A stretch of 64,000 nucleotides of DNA from contig JANQQW010000194.1 of the NCBI GenBank assembly GCA_028284885.1, forward strand, positions 17,672 to 81,671, given 5' to 3'. The translations under genes and the position numbers were made by a program. The notes beneath the pieces are model-generated. The model saw only the letters and a program-made list of their open reading frames with translations. It searched no databases and was not told the DNA's origin. Source of the stretch: Planctomycetaceae bacterium. Its GTDB lineage: Bacteria; Planctomycetota; Planctomycetia; Planctomycetales; Planctomycetaceae. Of this stretch, positions 36,511-45,266 are shown piece by piece. Position 1 is the stretch's first letter. The number at the start of each line of letters is the position of its first letter.

Positions 36511-37077
36511 ATGCCGACACTCCCCCGTGACCTGATCGCCGTCTGCGCCCTTCTACTGACGGTGCTCGCTTCTCTCGAAGTGCGGGCGTCCGGTCCCGCG
36601 TGGCGGCAGATCCCGATCCCGAAGCAGGACTACCCCGAGTTCGACTCGGTCGTCGTCACTTCCAAGAAGGCCTACGACGAGTTTCTCTCGAAGACGTCGA
36701 AGCCGAAGGACGGTTGGTGGAACGATCGTGCTGGCTTCGAGAAGGCGCTCGCGGATGCGAAGATCGACTTCGAGAAGCAGGCCGTCGCCTTCGTCCGCCA
36801 CGGGGAAGGCTCCAGTTCCGTCGGCGTGGAGTTTCGCGTCCTGGGAGTTCGGGCGGGTCGCGTCGTGTGCGAACTCTCCCGCACGGAGCCGCCGGAGAAC
36901 GAGGATCTCGACGCGGACGAGGCAACGTACTGCTTCGCGTTGGTGATCGACAAGGACCGGGTGCAGGCCGTCGAAGTGCTGCTGCGCAGCAACCGGACCG
37001 TCTACCTCCCGCAGAGTCAACAGCGACGGTTCCCACTGCTTCTGAAGGTGGACAGAGCCGAGGATCGCAGGGAGTGA
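36511..37077 (+). CDS. Secreted protein of unknown function
   Basis: A 188-residue protein with a signal peptide (CALLLTVLASLEVRA). The mature part alternates charged helices and strands, with ADAKIDFEKQAVAFVRHGEGSSSVGVEF, faintly like PrcB_C domains (iDFeketvv...G...ggy). The ending lacks repeats or catalytic motifs. GAGAGG stands before the ATG. Its neighbour on one side is the lipase, 138 bases upstream; the ATP-grasp gene is convergent. I cannot assign a role. Confidence 0.6.
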   Translation: MPTLPRDLIAVCALLLTVLASLEVRASGPAWRQIPIPKQDYPEFDSVVVTSKKAYDEFLSKTSKPKDGWWNDRAGFEKALADAKIDFEKQAVAFVRHGEGSSSVGVEFRVLGVRAGRVVCELSRTEPPENEDLDADEATYCFALVIDKDRVQAVEVLLRSNRTVYLPQSQQRRFPLLLKVDRAEDRRE

Positions 37078-37093
37078 GAAGGACTCGGCCCTC

Positions 37094-37897
37094 TCAACCC
37101 GCTCGGGGCGGCGACTCACGCTCGAGACTCCATCGACTCGCGGTCGTCGTCACGCAATCCGCCAAGTGGGGCAGGATCTCGGCGACATCGCAGCCGTAGA
37201 GGCTCGAGCACCAGAGCGGATTCACCTCCACGACGGCCCAGCCGCCGCCCTCGATCTCGCCGACGTCGAGGACGAACACCGGAGGCAGTTGATCGGCGAG
37301 TTCGGCGACGAGTTCGCCGGCGAAGTCGAGCATCCGGTCCACGCCGTCACCGTCCGGCCACCACGATCCGTTCTCGAACCGGGCGATGCGGCCGCCGAGG
37401 TAGTACGGCGAGTGGTCGAGTACCTGGCCCCCGCCGACGATCAGCCGGTACTCGTCGCCCCAGCGGACCGGTTCGGAGACGAGAACGGGCGTCTCCTCGG
37501 GCACGGCGTGCTCGACGCGACTCTCCTCGCCCGGCTGGTAGACCTTCGGATCGAAGCACTTGTCGACGCAGTCCGCCGGCTTCACGAAGAGCGGCCGCTC
37601 GCGGTGCCGGGCTCGGTCGAGCGTCGTGTACTCGACCTGTCGTCGGGTGAATCGCCTTGGCAGCCGGGCGAGGAAGTCGAGCGGTGGTTCGATCAGCCGT
37701 CGCCCGAGCCGCTCGCCGAGATCGACGACGAAGCGCGTGTCGCCGTAGAAGGCCAACGCGTCAGCCGCTCTCGTTCGCGACACCGCGGACGGGTCGTCGG
37801 CACGCTCGACCTGCCAGCCCCGTTCGGACGCGGCTCGGCCCAGTCGGCTCGCCTCCGGCTCCGCGTAGGAGGAGACGATCAACGTCTTCTTCGTCAC
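37094..37897 (-). CDS. ATP-grasp protein, R2K-like
   Basis: A 267-residue protein with the ATP-grasp order: RPLFVKPAD for the nucleotide Lys, SEPVRWGDEYRLIVGGG in the middle and FVLDVGEIEGGGWAVVEVNPLW with the metal-binding Glu and Asn. The layout fits the R2K clade of ATP-grasp enzymes, several of which occur in phage or peptide-tagging settings. It would ligate a carboxylate to an amine. ATG 37897 is the first good start. Confidence 0.75.
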   Translation of the reverse strand: MTKKTLIVSSYAEPEASRLGRAASERGWQVERADDPSAVSRTRAADALAFYGDTRFVVDLGERLGRRLIEPPLDFLARLPRRFTRRQVEYTTLDRARHRERPLFVKPADCVDKCFDPKVYQPGEESRVEHAVPEETPVLVSEPVRWGDEYRLIVGGGQVLDHSPYYLGGRIARFENGSWWPDGDGVDRMLDFAGELVAELADQLPPVFVLDVGEIEGGGWAVVEVNPLWCSSLYGCDVAEILPHLADCVTTTASRWSLERESPPRAG

Positions 37898-38108
37898 GAC
37901 GAACTCCAGGTACGGGAGTGATTCGCGCGGACCGTCCGCGCCGTTCAGCAGTGGTTCGGCCGAGCGTTCGGCCGCAGAGCAGCGGGTCGAGCCGCCCGGC
38001 TCAGACCAGTCGTGGTGCGACTACTGGAAGGCGTCAGGCTTCGGAATGTCGCCCTGGGCGCAAGCGATGGGACCTCGCGCTGAGTTCAAGACGCCGATCG
38101 ACTGCGAC

Positions 38109-38129
38109 GGACGGACTGAAAGTCCGTCC
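38109..38129. repeat. Nine-base hairpin of a dispersed family
   Basis: GGACGGACT and AGTCCGTCC flank a GAA loop, followed by TATGC. It lies eight bases after the fur stop codon. Related stems are at 23118-23139 (GGACGGGCA) and 47396-47414 (GACGGACT). It lacks the T-run of a factor-independent terminator. Confidence 0.6.
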
Positions 38130-38136
38130 TATGCAA

Positions 38137-38658
38137 CTAGATCCGGTCGAGCATCGAGTGTCGTCGCTTCGGCGGTTCGTGGGCCTCTTTCGAGAGGCCG
38201 TAGACCTCCAGGCGGTGGCCGGTGACCTGGAAGCCGTGTTCGGCGGCGACCTTCTCGATCAGCTCGCGGATCACGTCGTTGCGGAACTCGATCATCTCGC
38301 CCGTCTTGGTGCAGATGAGATGGTCGTGTTGCGGGTAGCCGTAGTCGTGCTCGTAGACCTCGCGGTCGTTGGCGCGGGCCACCTTGCGGAGCAGCCCGGC
38401 CTCGACCATCGAGTTCAGCGCCCGGTAGACCGTCGCCCGGCCGACGCGGCGGCCGTCCTTTCGGTGCGACAGCCGTTCCACGAGCTGGTCGGCATCGAAG
38501 TGCTCGTGGTCCGAGAAGACCTCCTCCAGCACGATTCGCCGGGTGGCAGTGAACTGCATCCCCTGCGAGCGGAGGTACTCCTCGAACTTCTCGGCCGGAC
38601 TGACCGAGACCTCGACGGACGCCAGGTCGTTGCTCACCGTCTCACGCTCCACCGCCAC
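38137..38658 (-). CDS. Fur-family transcriptional regulator lacking one structural Cys
   Basis: A 173-residue winged-helix regulator. The DNA-binding part reads TATRRIVLEEVFSDHEHFDADQLVERL and GRATVYRALNSMVEAGLL. The metal site has His111 and His113 (PQHDHLIC). The structural zinc pair CxxC is C-T-K-T here, so the second Cys (position 119) is Thr, and no C-terminal CxxC is present. It may regulate iron, zinc, manganese or peroxide genes; the target cannot be told. Nothing iron-related is adjacent. Confidence 0.88.
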   Translation of the reverse strand: MAVERETVSNDLASVEVSVSPAEKFEEYLRSQGMQFTATRRIVLEEVFSDHEHFDADQLVERLSHRKDGRRVGRATVYRALNSMVEAGLLRKVARANDREVYEHDYGYPQHDHLICTKTGEMIEFRNDVIRELIEKVAAEHGFQVTGHRLEVYGLSKEAHEPPKRRHSMLDRI

Positions 38659-38707
38659 GTTCGCCGTCGCGTGGGGCAGGGGAGCCGGCGGTGGGTCCCT
38701 CGCCCGG

Positions 38708-39052
38708 TCAGTCCATGTCCTCGACGACGCGGTCGATCATCCGCGAGAACGCGGCCTCGAGCCGTTCGTCCGAGTCGTCGTAGGTGCCGTCGTCGATGGC
38801 GGCCTTGATGCGAGCCAGCCGTTCCGCCCGCATCTCCGCGGAGACGGAGTCGGCCTGCCCGACGTCCCCGACCGCCTCGTTCATCATCCGGCCTGCCGAG
38901 GAGATGTCCACCTCGTCGGTCGGCGACCGCAGCGGACTGCCGTCGGACGACTCGGACTGCGAGCCGGGTTTGGAGACCGAGTCCGGCGTGGTGGGCTGGA
39001 CGGGACGGATGGAGGGGGAACCGTGAACGGAACCGGGACCGGTGACGGCCAT
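38708..39052 (-). CDS. FlgM-like anti-sigma-28 factor
   Basis: A 114-residue protein. The N-terminal 60 residues are Ser/Pro/Gly-rich and probably disordered. The C-terminal part RAERLARIKAAIDDGTYDDSDERLEAAFSRMIDRV (cited by position, residues 78-112) has the spacing and GxY of FlgM, which holds the flagellar sigma factor inactive until the hook is complete. ATG 39052 has GGGAG eight bases ahead. No other flagellar gene is in the window. The next gene on the same strand is the Fur-family regulator, 49 bases downstream, so they may be co-transcribed. Confidence 0.68.
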   Translation of the reverse strand: MAVTGPGSVHGSPSIRPVQPTTPDSVSKPGSQSESSDGSPLRSPTDEVDISSAGRMMNEAVGDVGQADSVSAEMRAERLARIKAAIDDGTYDDSDERLEAAFSRMIDRVVEDMD

Positions 39053-39561
39053 AGGGCCACTCCCTGCCTCGCGTGGGAAACGATCCTTCGCTTCTCCGTC
39101 GGCCACGGACGAGCCTGTCTCGACCGGGTCGGCGGCAACTTCTGCCGAATCATAGCGGAGAACGCGATCTCGTTTCAACGGGGACTGTTCGCCGGGGTGC
39201 TTGTTCACTCGTCGTACACCTTTGTCAGCATTCGACTTTCGGCCGATTCGCCCCTCTTGGGGTCGGGCGGCCGTGGGTGACGAGTCCCGGACGTTCCCTG
39301 GACGCGTGTGGGGTGGCCTCCTCCTCAGGCGTGCTGCGGCTGATCCTGCGGTCACCGCGAACCGGTCCGACGAACACGCCGGACAACGGGGTCATCGGCT
39401 CGACCGCCGGCCCGGGGCCACCCCACGCGTGCAGGCCGGACGAACCGCGCCCGCCGCTACGACCCGCAGGGTCATCGAATCTTCACGCTCGGCCACGCCC
39501 GACACGTCGTCGTTTCGTAGAATCGCGGCCGAGTCGCCGTCCCGAAGAACCGAGGATCCCG
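39053..39561. other. Gene-free divergent region between the flgM-like and membrane-protein genes
   Basis: About 510 bases between starts on opposite strands. Open frames cross it but show no protein features. It contains TAGAAT some 40 bases ahead of the ATG at 39562, a possible -10 element, without a clear -35. I found no sigma28-type site (TAAA with GCCGATAA) for the FlgM-like gene. Confidence 0.45.
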
Positions 39562-40212
39562 ATGCCGTTCCCGAAGACCCTGTCCGCCACGCTGGCTGCC
39601 CTGTTTCTGCTCGCCCCGGCTATCGTCGTCGCCAACGACGGCCCGACGCTCGTCGATCCTGCAGAGGCGGTCGCGTCGGAGGACGAACAGCCGACAGACG
39701 AAGAGGGCACGACCGACGGCAACGCCGCCGAGCCCGAGGCCGGATCGACGACCACCGACGAGGTCGTGAAGAAGGCGAACGAGAAGGCGAAGCAGGTCGC
39801 CAAGGAGGTGGACGAGAGCGAGACCGCGAAGGAGGCCTCGGCCGGGCTGCTGCAGGCGATCTACGACCTCGCCGAGGCGATGTCCTTCTCGGCCTTCCAC
39901 TGGGTCGCCTTCACCATCATGGCGACCGGCGTCGTCAGCTTCGCCCTGCAGCTGGTGCTGGGGAAGCTGGTCGTGCTGGCGACCGGCGGCTTCAGCCTGA
40001 CGGCCATCCTCGCCGACGCGCTCGGCCTCGTGGTCAGCCTCGTCGGCCTCGTGCTGACGACCCAGGCCGCCGCCGAGAACTCCGAGTTCACCCAGAGCCC
40101 CGCCGCCGTCCTCTCCGCCACCCTCGTCGGCGTCGTCGCCGGCTTCCTGTTCTACCTCTGGGGCCAGAGGCAGGAGATCGAGGCGGCGCGGGGGCGGAGC
40201 AAGGCGAGGTAG
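39562..40212 (+). CDS. Exported coiled-coil/membrane protein
   Basis: A 216-residue protein with a signal peptide (LAALFLLAPAIVVA), an acidic Thr/Glu-rich segment, a short charged helix (KKANEKAKQVAKEVDES) and three membrane segments in the C-terminal half (FTIMATGVVSFALQLVLG; LALGLVVSLVGLVLT-like; VGVVAGFLFYLWG). It probably sits in the inner membrane with the acidic part outside. No family is recognised. ATG 39562 follows GAGGA. Confidence 0.65.
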   Translation: MPFPKTLSATLAALFLLAPAIVVANDGPTLVDPAEAVASEDEQPTDEEGTTDGNAAEPEAGSTTTDEVVKKANEKAKQVAKEVDESETAKEASAGLLQAIYDLAEAMSFSAFHWVAFTIMATGVVSFALQLVLGKLVVLATGGFSLTAILADALGLVVSLVGLVLTTQAAAENSEFTQSPAAVLSATLVGVVAGFLFYLWGQRQEIEAARGRSKAR

Positions 40213-40254
40213 GAAGCAGCCGTCACACGACGGTACGAGTCGTCACTGCGGCAG

Positions 40255-40282
40255 TTGCCAGGACTCGGAGAGTTTGTACACT
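40255..40282 (+). promoter_or_regulatory. Candidate promoter of the AIPR gene
   Basis: TTGCCA (40255-40260) and TACACT (40277-40282) are 16 bases apart. Initiation would fall close to the ATG codons at 40293 and 40296, which would make the message nearly leaderless if the first is used, or give a leader of about 40 bases to the ATG at 40332. Confidence 0.35.
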
Positions 40283-40331
40283 GTGTCCAACGATGATGGG
40301 TCAGCATACCCGATTTACCCGAGCGAGCAGC

Positions 40332-42029
40332 ATGGATCGAATTCTTGCATCGCATCTGAAGCAGTTTTCAGCCGAGCAGGCCATCGACCTAGAGGATGAG
40401 AGCGTTCGCTTCGAGAAGTTCGTGAATTATGCCGTGCTCCAGTCCCAGATCGCCAAACGGCTAGATGTCGATCTGGTGACGACAGGGGACGACGATGATG
40501 GAATCGACGGGGTCGCCGTCATCATCAACGAAGAACTGGTTGTCGGCGCAGCCGATGCCGAGGCGGCGTTCTTGGGCGACCGGAAGAACAACGACGTTCA
40601 AATTGTCTTCATTCAATCCAAGACTTCAGCGTCGATCGACCTAGGGGACTTCCTCAAGTTTAAGGAGTCGTTTCTCCGTCTCATTCGCGACTCGCCATAT
40701 CAAGCCGTAAGCCAAGTGCAGCAGGAGGCGCGGGCGGCTCTCGACGTTGTCATCGATAACGTGGCAAAGATTCGGAACGGCCGTCCAAGTGTGCGTGCTC
40801 TGTATGTGACTGGGGGGGGTAATCAACCGCAGGGTCCACACAATGACGCGCTTTCCAATGTCAAAGAGGAGGTTGAGGCGACAAAGTGCTTTCATGCCGT
40901 ACAAATACAGTTCGAGAACGCAGACTTCATCATTCGGGAGTGGGTTGCCTCGTATAGCAGCGTAGAGATCGACATTGAAATGCACTCCCATGCAGGGCTT
41001 CCGCAGATCGAGGGGATCGAGGAGTCCTATCTTGCAGTGATTCGGGCTTCGGACTTTGTCGACAAGGTGCTTACTTCAGAGGATGGAAACATCCGTTCCC
41101 AGTTGTTTGAGGACAACGTCAGGCACTATCTTGGGGACAAGAACGAAGTCAACTCGTCGATTGCGGACACGGTAGGTGATCCGAAGAGACAGTCTCGATT
41201 TCCTGTCTTGAACAATGGGATCACGATCGTAAGCCCCGACGTCGTGGTTCGCACCAACAAGTTGCATGTTCGTGACCCGCAGATCGTGAATGGATGCCAA
41301 ACGTCGCATGTCTTGTTCGAGAGTCGGGCGGCGATGGCAGACGACATGATGGTTACGGTCAAGGTCGTCGAGGCCGAGGACGAGGATGTGTACTCCGATT
41401 TGGTCCGCGCCACGAATTCGCAGAGCAAGGTGGAGGGCAAGCAGTTTCTCTCCCTTAGTCCCATGGCGAGGGAGATTGAGGCGTACTTCAATACGTATGA
41501 AGGCGAGGACGGTCGGCTCTATTTTGAAAGGCGGCTGCGGCAGTACGTCGGCAAGAACGTTCCGGCACTGAGGATCATTGACCTTGACACGGTTGCGCGT
41601 GTGTGTGCTGCAATGTACCTACAGCGTCCAGACCTGGCGTTCAAGTATCCTAAGGCCATGTACGAGCAGTTGGGGGCGCAGTTGTTTGCTGAAGGGAATA
41701 AGCCGATTCTCTACTACGCGGGCGCGCTCGTGATCTATAGAATTCACTTGCTCACATCGGGTGGCCAGGTTACGAGCAATGCGAGGAAGTACAAGTGGCA
41801 TGTGCTTCCTCTTGTGGCGGCGAAGCTTGCAGGTACTGACGTGCCGTCCTTGAACTCGAAGAAGGCTGAGGCTTACGCGAAAAAGATCGTCTCTGTGTTC
41901 AAGACGCAGTCACAAGACGTCAATGACACCTTGGAGGGATGCGTTGATGCCGTAATGGCCCTGAACGACCTTAGTACCGACAAGTTGCGGAGGCAAAATA
42001 CGCTGTCAGAGCTCTATGGCGCGATATAG
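40332..42029 (+). CDS. AIPR-family protein (abortive infection phage resistance type)
   Basis: A 565-residue protein in DNA of clearly lower GC than its surroundings. The C-terminal two thirds match the AIPR domain: LFEDNVRHYLGDKNEVNSSI, RFPVLNNGITIV, QIVNGCQTSHVLF and VVEAEDEDVYSDLVRATNSQ. The first 130 residues contain DDDGIDGVAVIIN then QIVFIQSKTSAS, which looks like the D...QxK core of a PD-(D/E)xK nuclease. AIPR proteins are known from phage-resistance systems. ATG 40332 gives a family-like start; ATG 40293 and 40296 are alternatives. It stands alone, which suggests a one-gene system or a remnant. Confidence 0.85.
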   Translation: MDRILASHLKQFSAEQAIDLEDESVRFEKFVNYAVLQSQIAKRLDVDLVTTGDDDDGIDGVAVIINEELVVGAADAEAAFLGDRKNNDVQIVFIQSKTSASIDLGDFLKFKESFLRLIRDSPYQAVSQVQQEARAALDVVIDNVAKIRNGRPSVRALYVTGGGNQPQGPHNDALSNVKEEVEATKCFHAVQIQFENADFIIREWVASYSSVEIDIEMHSHAGLPQIEGIEESYLAVIRASDFVDKVLTSEDGNIRSQLFEDNVRHYLGDKNEVNSSIADTVGDPKRQSRFPVLNNGITIVSPDVVVRTNKLHVRDPQIVNGCQTSHVLFESRAAMADDMMVTVKVVEAEDEDVYSDLVRATNSQSKVEGKQFLSLSPMAREIEAYFNTYEGEDGRLYFERRLRQYVGKNVPALRIIDLDTVARVCAAMYLQRPDLAFKYPKAMYEQLGAQLFAEGNKPILYYAGALVIYRIHLLTSGGQVTSNARKYKWHVLPLVAAKLAGTDVPSLNSKKAEAYAKKIVSVFKTQSQDVNDTLEGCVDAVMALNDLSTDKLRRQNTLSELYGAI

Positions 42030-42270
42030 CAGTCGTCTGGGTTGTTGAGGTCGGCGGGTGTGGCTGGTGCAGTGCGACTTTGGAGTGGTGGCCCAAGTGT
42101 CGGCGGCCGGGCGGCCGGGTGACCATGTCGAACGTCGAGCCCGCCTTCGCGTGTTCATCCGCTTCAAGTGAGGGCATGGCACACTGCGTGGCGGATGTTT
42201 CCGGCGAACCAATTGCCCCTGCCGAGCGTCGTCCCATCGCACGGTGGACCGAGTTCGACGAGGAGCTGGC

Positions 42271-42750
42271 ATGAGCAGTTTGGAGTTCCGTGAGGTCACA
42301 CTCGAGAACCTGAAGGAACTGACGGCTCTCAAGGTGGGCGAGGCGCAGAAGGGGTTGGTGGCCGACAATCTCTGGACGGTCGCCCAGGTCGGGCTCGTGA
42401 CGGACTCGTACTGCCGGGGCGTCTACCAGGACGGGACGCCGGTCGCCTTCTTCGCCGTGCAGTGGGAGCCGGGGCACGTCTACGTCTGGCGTTTCATGGT
42501 GGGGGCGGAACACCAGGGGCGGGGCGTCGGCTCGCGGACGATGGCGAAACTGCTCGCCGAACTCTTCGACGACCCGAAGGTCGGGTACGTCGATCTCGGC
42601 GTCCAGCGGAAGCCGGGCGGAGCCGAGCCGTTCTACGTGAAGTGCGGCTTCACGCCGACCGAGGAACAGAACCACGGCGACTGGCGAATGGTCGTCACGC
42701 GGGACGACTACGAACGCCGACGGGCCGAGACCCAAGGCGTCTCCTCCTGA
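42271..42750 (+). CDS. GNAT-family acetyltransferase (1)
   Basis: A 159-residue GNAT protein. The acetyl-CoA loop is EHQGRGVGSRTMAKLL and the ending FYVKCGFTPTEEQ is the usual beta-6/alpha-4 region. The substrate is unknown. ATG 42271 has GAGGAG ahead. It is followed after 22 bases by a second GNAT gene. Confidence 0.85.
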   Translation: MSSLEFREVTLENLKELTALKVGEAQKGLVADNLWTVAQVGLVTDSYCRGVYQDGTPVAFFAVQWEPGHVYVWRFMVGAEHQGRGVGSRTMAKLLAELFDDPKVGYVDLGVQRKPGGAEPFYVKCGFTPTEEQNHGDWRMVVTRDDYERRRAETQGVSS

Positions 42751-42772
42751 CATCGGAACCGAGCGGGCCCCC

Positions 42773-43306
42773 ATGCCAGACGTTCGACGTGCGACACCAA
42801 AGGACGAAGCGGGCATCCGGGCCGTGCACCAGGCCGCGTTTCCTGCTGTGGAACGGGAGTCGGTGGCCGCACTCGCGGTCGATCTGCTGCATGTGTTGTC
42901 GAAGCCCGAGACGTTCTCGTTCGTGGCCGTGCACGAGGAGGACATCGTCGGTCACGTCGCCTTCAGCCCCGTGAAGCGGGAAGGCACGGCGGAGTGGGTG
43001 GGGGCCATCCTCGCGCCGCTCGCCGTCCACCCGGACTTCCAGCATCGCGGTCTGGGAACCCGGTTGATCGAGACCGGCGTCGAGGCGGTCACCTCGCTCG
43101 GCGGGCGGGTGGTGTTCGTGTACGGAGACTCGCAGTACTACGGCCGCTTCGGCTTCCTTCCCGAGGTCGCCGAGCCGTACGTCCCGCCGTGCCCGCTGCA
43201 GTACCCGTTCGGCTGGCAGGCGAAGCCGTTGGTCGCGGCCGACGACTTCCCGACCCCTGGCCGCCTCGACTGCGTTCCGCCCCTCAGTGATCCGAAGCTC
43301 TGGTGA
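42773..43306 (+). CDS. GNAT-family acetyltransferase (2)
   Basis: A 177-residue GNAT protein of the YhbS type, with LAPLAVHPDFQHRGLGTRLIETG for acetyl-CoA binding and QYYGRFGFLPEVAEPY at the end. It is probably co-transcribed with the preceding gene, though the two are not close in sequence. The substrate is unknown. Confidence 0.88.
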   Translation: MPDVRRATPKDEAGIRAVHQAAFPAVERESVAALAVDLLHVLSKPETFSFVAVHEEDIVGHVAFSPVKREGTAEWVGAILAPLAVHPDFQHRGLGTRLIETGVEAVTSLGGRVVFVYGDSQYYGRFGFLPEVAEPYVPPCPLQYPFGWQAKPLVAADDFPTPGRLDCVPPLSDPKLW

Positions 43307-43318
43307 CGTGGAGAGGCT

Positions 43319-43720
43319 CTACTCGCGCTGCACGTCGTTCTGGAAGCAGAGTTCGTAGCCATCCGGGTCGGTCAGGAAGAACTGGTTCATGCCGTAGAAG
43401 GCGACCTGCGGTGGGGCGAGTTCGAGGCCGAGCTTCCCGAGCCGTTGGTGCTCGACGTTGGCGTCGTCGCAGTGGAGGAACAGGGCCGTCCCGCGGCCGC
43501 GCCCCTCGGCGGGCCCGTCCTCGTCACACGCTTCCTGCAGCATGATCGCCACCCCGTCCCGCTCGGCCCGGCACCACGCGATCCGGCCGTCCGGTTCCCA
43601 CGTCCGGACGACGGCGAACCCGAGCCGGTCGCGGTAGAAGCCGAGGGACCGGTCCATGTCCTCGACGATCAGCAGTGGAACGAGTTCTTGGATCGCAAGG
43701 ACGCTCATGGAAACGCTCAC
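43319..43720 (-). CDS. VOC-family (glyoxalase-like) protein
   Basis: A 133-residue protein of two beta-alpha-beta-beta-beta halves: VPLLIVEDMDRSLGFYRDRLGF and then TALFLHCDDANVEHQRLGKLG, ending FFLTDPDGYELCFQ. Members include bleomycin-resistance proteins, glyoxalases and dioxygenases; metal ligands cannot be assigned by eye. GTG 43720 overlaps the upstream stop (GTGA), and ATG 43708 is an alternative start. Confidence 0.85.
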   Translation of the reverse strand: MSVSMSVLAIQELVPLLIVEDMDRSLGFYRDRLGFAVVRTWEPDGRIAWCRAERDGVAIMLQEACDEDGPAEGRGRGTALFLHCDDANVEHQRLGKLGLELAPPQVAFYGMNQFFLTDPDGYELCFQNDVQRE

Positions 43721-44172
43721 GCTGGAATCAGGACGTGAAGGTTCAGCAGAAGCAGGATGACGTCAATGCCCACGATGGCACAGGCGATGATCGGTAGTCG
43801 CAACGGTCGGACGTCGCCGATCGTCTTCTTGTCGAGCAGGAACCAGATGACCGGCAGCGACAGGATCGCGGGTACGACGCTGCGAGCGACTGCTCCGAAA
43901 CCGGTCCAGAAGAGTCTAGCCGTCCATTCGAGGGGTGTGTCCGGTGGGTCGCCGATGATTGCGAACGAGTTGACGACGATCACGAGCATGTCGGCGAACA
44001 CGACGAACCACGAGAGAAGAAGCCACTCGGTCCCGGTCCGGCGGTCGCGTTTGCGGATCGTGAAGTAGGCACCCACCACCAGCATGACGAGGGCCAGCAA
44101 GCCGAGCGTCGTCGTCGGGCCGAAGCTCGACCAGAGCCGGAACAGCAGGGCCTTCCAACGTGGGCCGACCAT
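43717..44172 (-). CDS. Small four-helix membrane protein
   Basis: A 151-residue protein with four membrane segments (TLGLLALVMLVVGAYFTI; LLSWFVVFADMLVIVV; AILSLPVIWFLL; PIIACAIVGIDVILLLLNL). No family is recognised. It overlaps the VOC gene by four bases and begins four bases after the threonine aldolase stop, so the three form one minus-strand operon. Confidence 0.65.
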   Translation of the reverse strand: MVGPRWKALLFRLWSSFGPTTTLGLLALVMLVVGAYFTIRKRDRRTGTEWLLLSWFVVFADMLVIVVNSFAIIGDPPDTPLEWTARLFWTGFGAVARSVVPAILSLPVIWFLLDKKTIGDVRPLRLPIIACAIVGIDVILLLLNLHVLIPA

Positions 44173-44176
44173 CGTG

Positions 44177-45256
44177 TCACCACTCGTAGGGCCCGGACTT
44201 CGTTCCGGCCGTCACGCCGCTGCCGACGGTTTCGGCGACGATCTCCGCGGCCCGCAGGGCGTCCTCTCGGGTGATGTCGTGGTGGGTGCAGGCCCGCAGG
44301 CGTTGGGGGCCGAGGGCGTACATGCGGAGGCCGCGGTCGATCAGCGTGTCCTGCACCGCGGCAGCCGTGCCGAGGGCCGGATCGACCTCGAAGAAAACGA
44401 GGTTCGTCTCGACAGAGGCGAGGTCGACCGAGAGCCCGTCGACGGCGGCGACCTTTTCGGCGAATAGTCGTGCGTTCGCGTGGTCGTCGGCGAGTCGGTC
44501 GACGTGGTTGTCGAGCGCGTAGAGGGCCGCGGCGGCGACGAAGCCGGACTGCCGGAGGGCGCCGCCGAGCAGCTTTCGCGTTCGGCGGGCGTGACGAACG
44601 TGCTCGGCCGAGCCGACGAGGACCGAGCCCATCGGGCAGCCGAGGCCCTTCGAGAAGCAGATGGAGACGGTGTCGACGTGTTGGGCGACGTCGGCCGGGG
44701 AGTAGCCGTCGGCGACACAGGCGTTGAACAGCCGGGCTCCGTCGAGGTGCACGGCGAGCCCGTTCTCCCGGGCCCAGCCGCCCAGTTCGGCGAGCCTCTC
44801 CAGCGGGTAGACACGACCGCCGCCGATGTTCGTGGTGTTCTCCAGGCAGAGCAGCCGCGTGCGGACGAGGTGTTGGTCGTCGGCCCGCACCTTGCCGTGC
44901 AGCGTCTCCACGTCGAGCATGCCGAACGGCCCGGGCAGCGTGCGGGTGCTGACGCCGCTGATGACGGCCGGCGCGCCCGCCTCGTAGTTGGCGATGTGGC
45001 CCGACTCGTGGATCAGCAGTTCGTCGCCCGGAACGCAGTGGCAGCGAACGCCCATCTGGTTCGACTGCGTGCCCGAGCAGGCGAGCACGGCCGCCTCGGT
45101 TCCGAACAGCTCGGCGACGGTCGCCTCCAGCCGGTTGACGGTCGGGTCCTCGCCCATCATGTCGTCACCCACGTCGGCGGCCGCCATCGCCTCCCGCATG
45201 GCCGGCGTGGGCCGGGTGACGGTGTCGCTCCGCATGTCGATGAAGGGCTTGTTCAC
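44177..45256 (-). CDS. ltaE: Low-specificity L-threonine aldolase
   Basis: A 359-residue PLP enzyme that splits threonine to glycine and acetaldehyde. The PLP lysine is Lys203 in CFSKGLGCPMGS, and HLDGARLFNA at 170-179 is the usual second block. The N-terminal DMRSDTVTRPTPAM is typical. GTG 45256 is the annotated start; ATG 45235 is possible. It diverges from hisD across 78 bases. Confidence 0.92.
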   Translation of the reverse strand: MNKPFIDMRSDTVTRPTPAMREAMAAADVGDDMMGEDPTVNRLEATVAELFGTEAAVLACSGTQSNQMGVRCHCVPGDELLIHESGHIANYEAGAPAVISGVSTRTLPGPFGMLDVETLHGKVRADDQHLVRTRLLCLENTTNIGGGRVYPLERLAELGGWARENGLAVHLDGARLFNACVADGYSPADVAQHVDTVSICFSKGLGCPMGSVLVGSAEHVRHARRTRKLLGGALRQSGFVAAAALYALDNHVDRLADDHANARLFAEKVAAVDGLSVDLASVETNLVFFEVDPALGTAAAVQDTLIDRGLRMYALGPQRLRACTHHDITREDALRAAEIVAETVGSGVTAGTKSGPYEW

Positions 45257-45266
45257 GTCGGCTTCC

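Noticed and set aside
39053..39561. Sigma28 promoter ahead of the FlgM-like gene
   Set aside because: No TAAA with a properly spaced GCCGATAA found on the minus strand.
42030..42270. Gene in the gap between the AIPR and GNAT genes
   Set aside because: Short open frames only, without ribosome binding site or motif.
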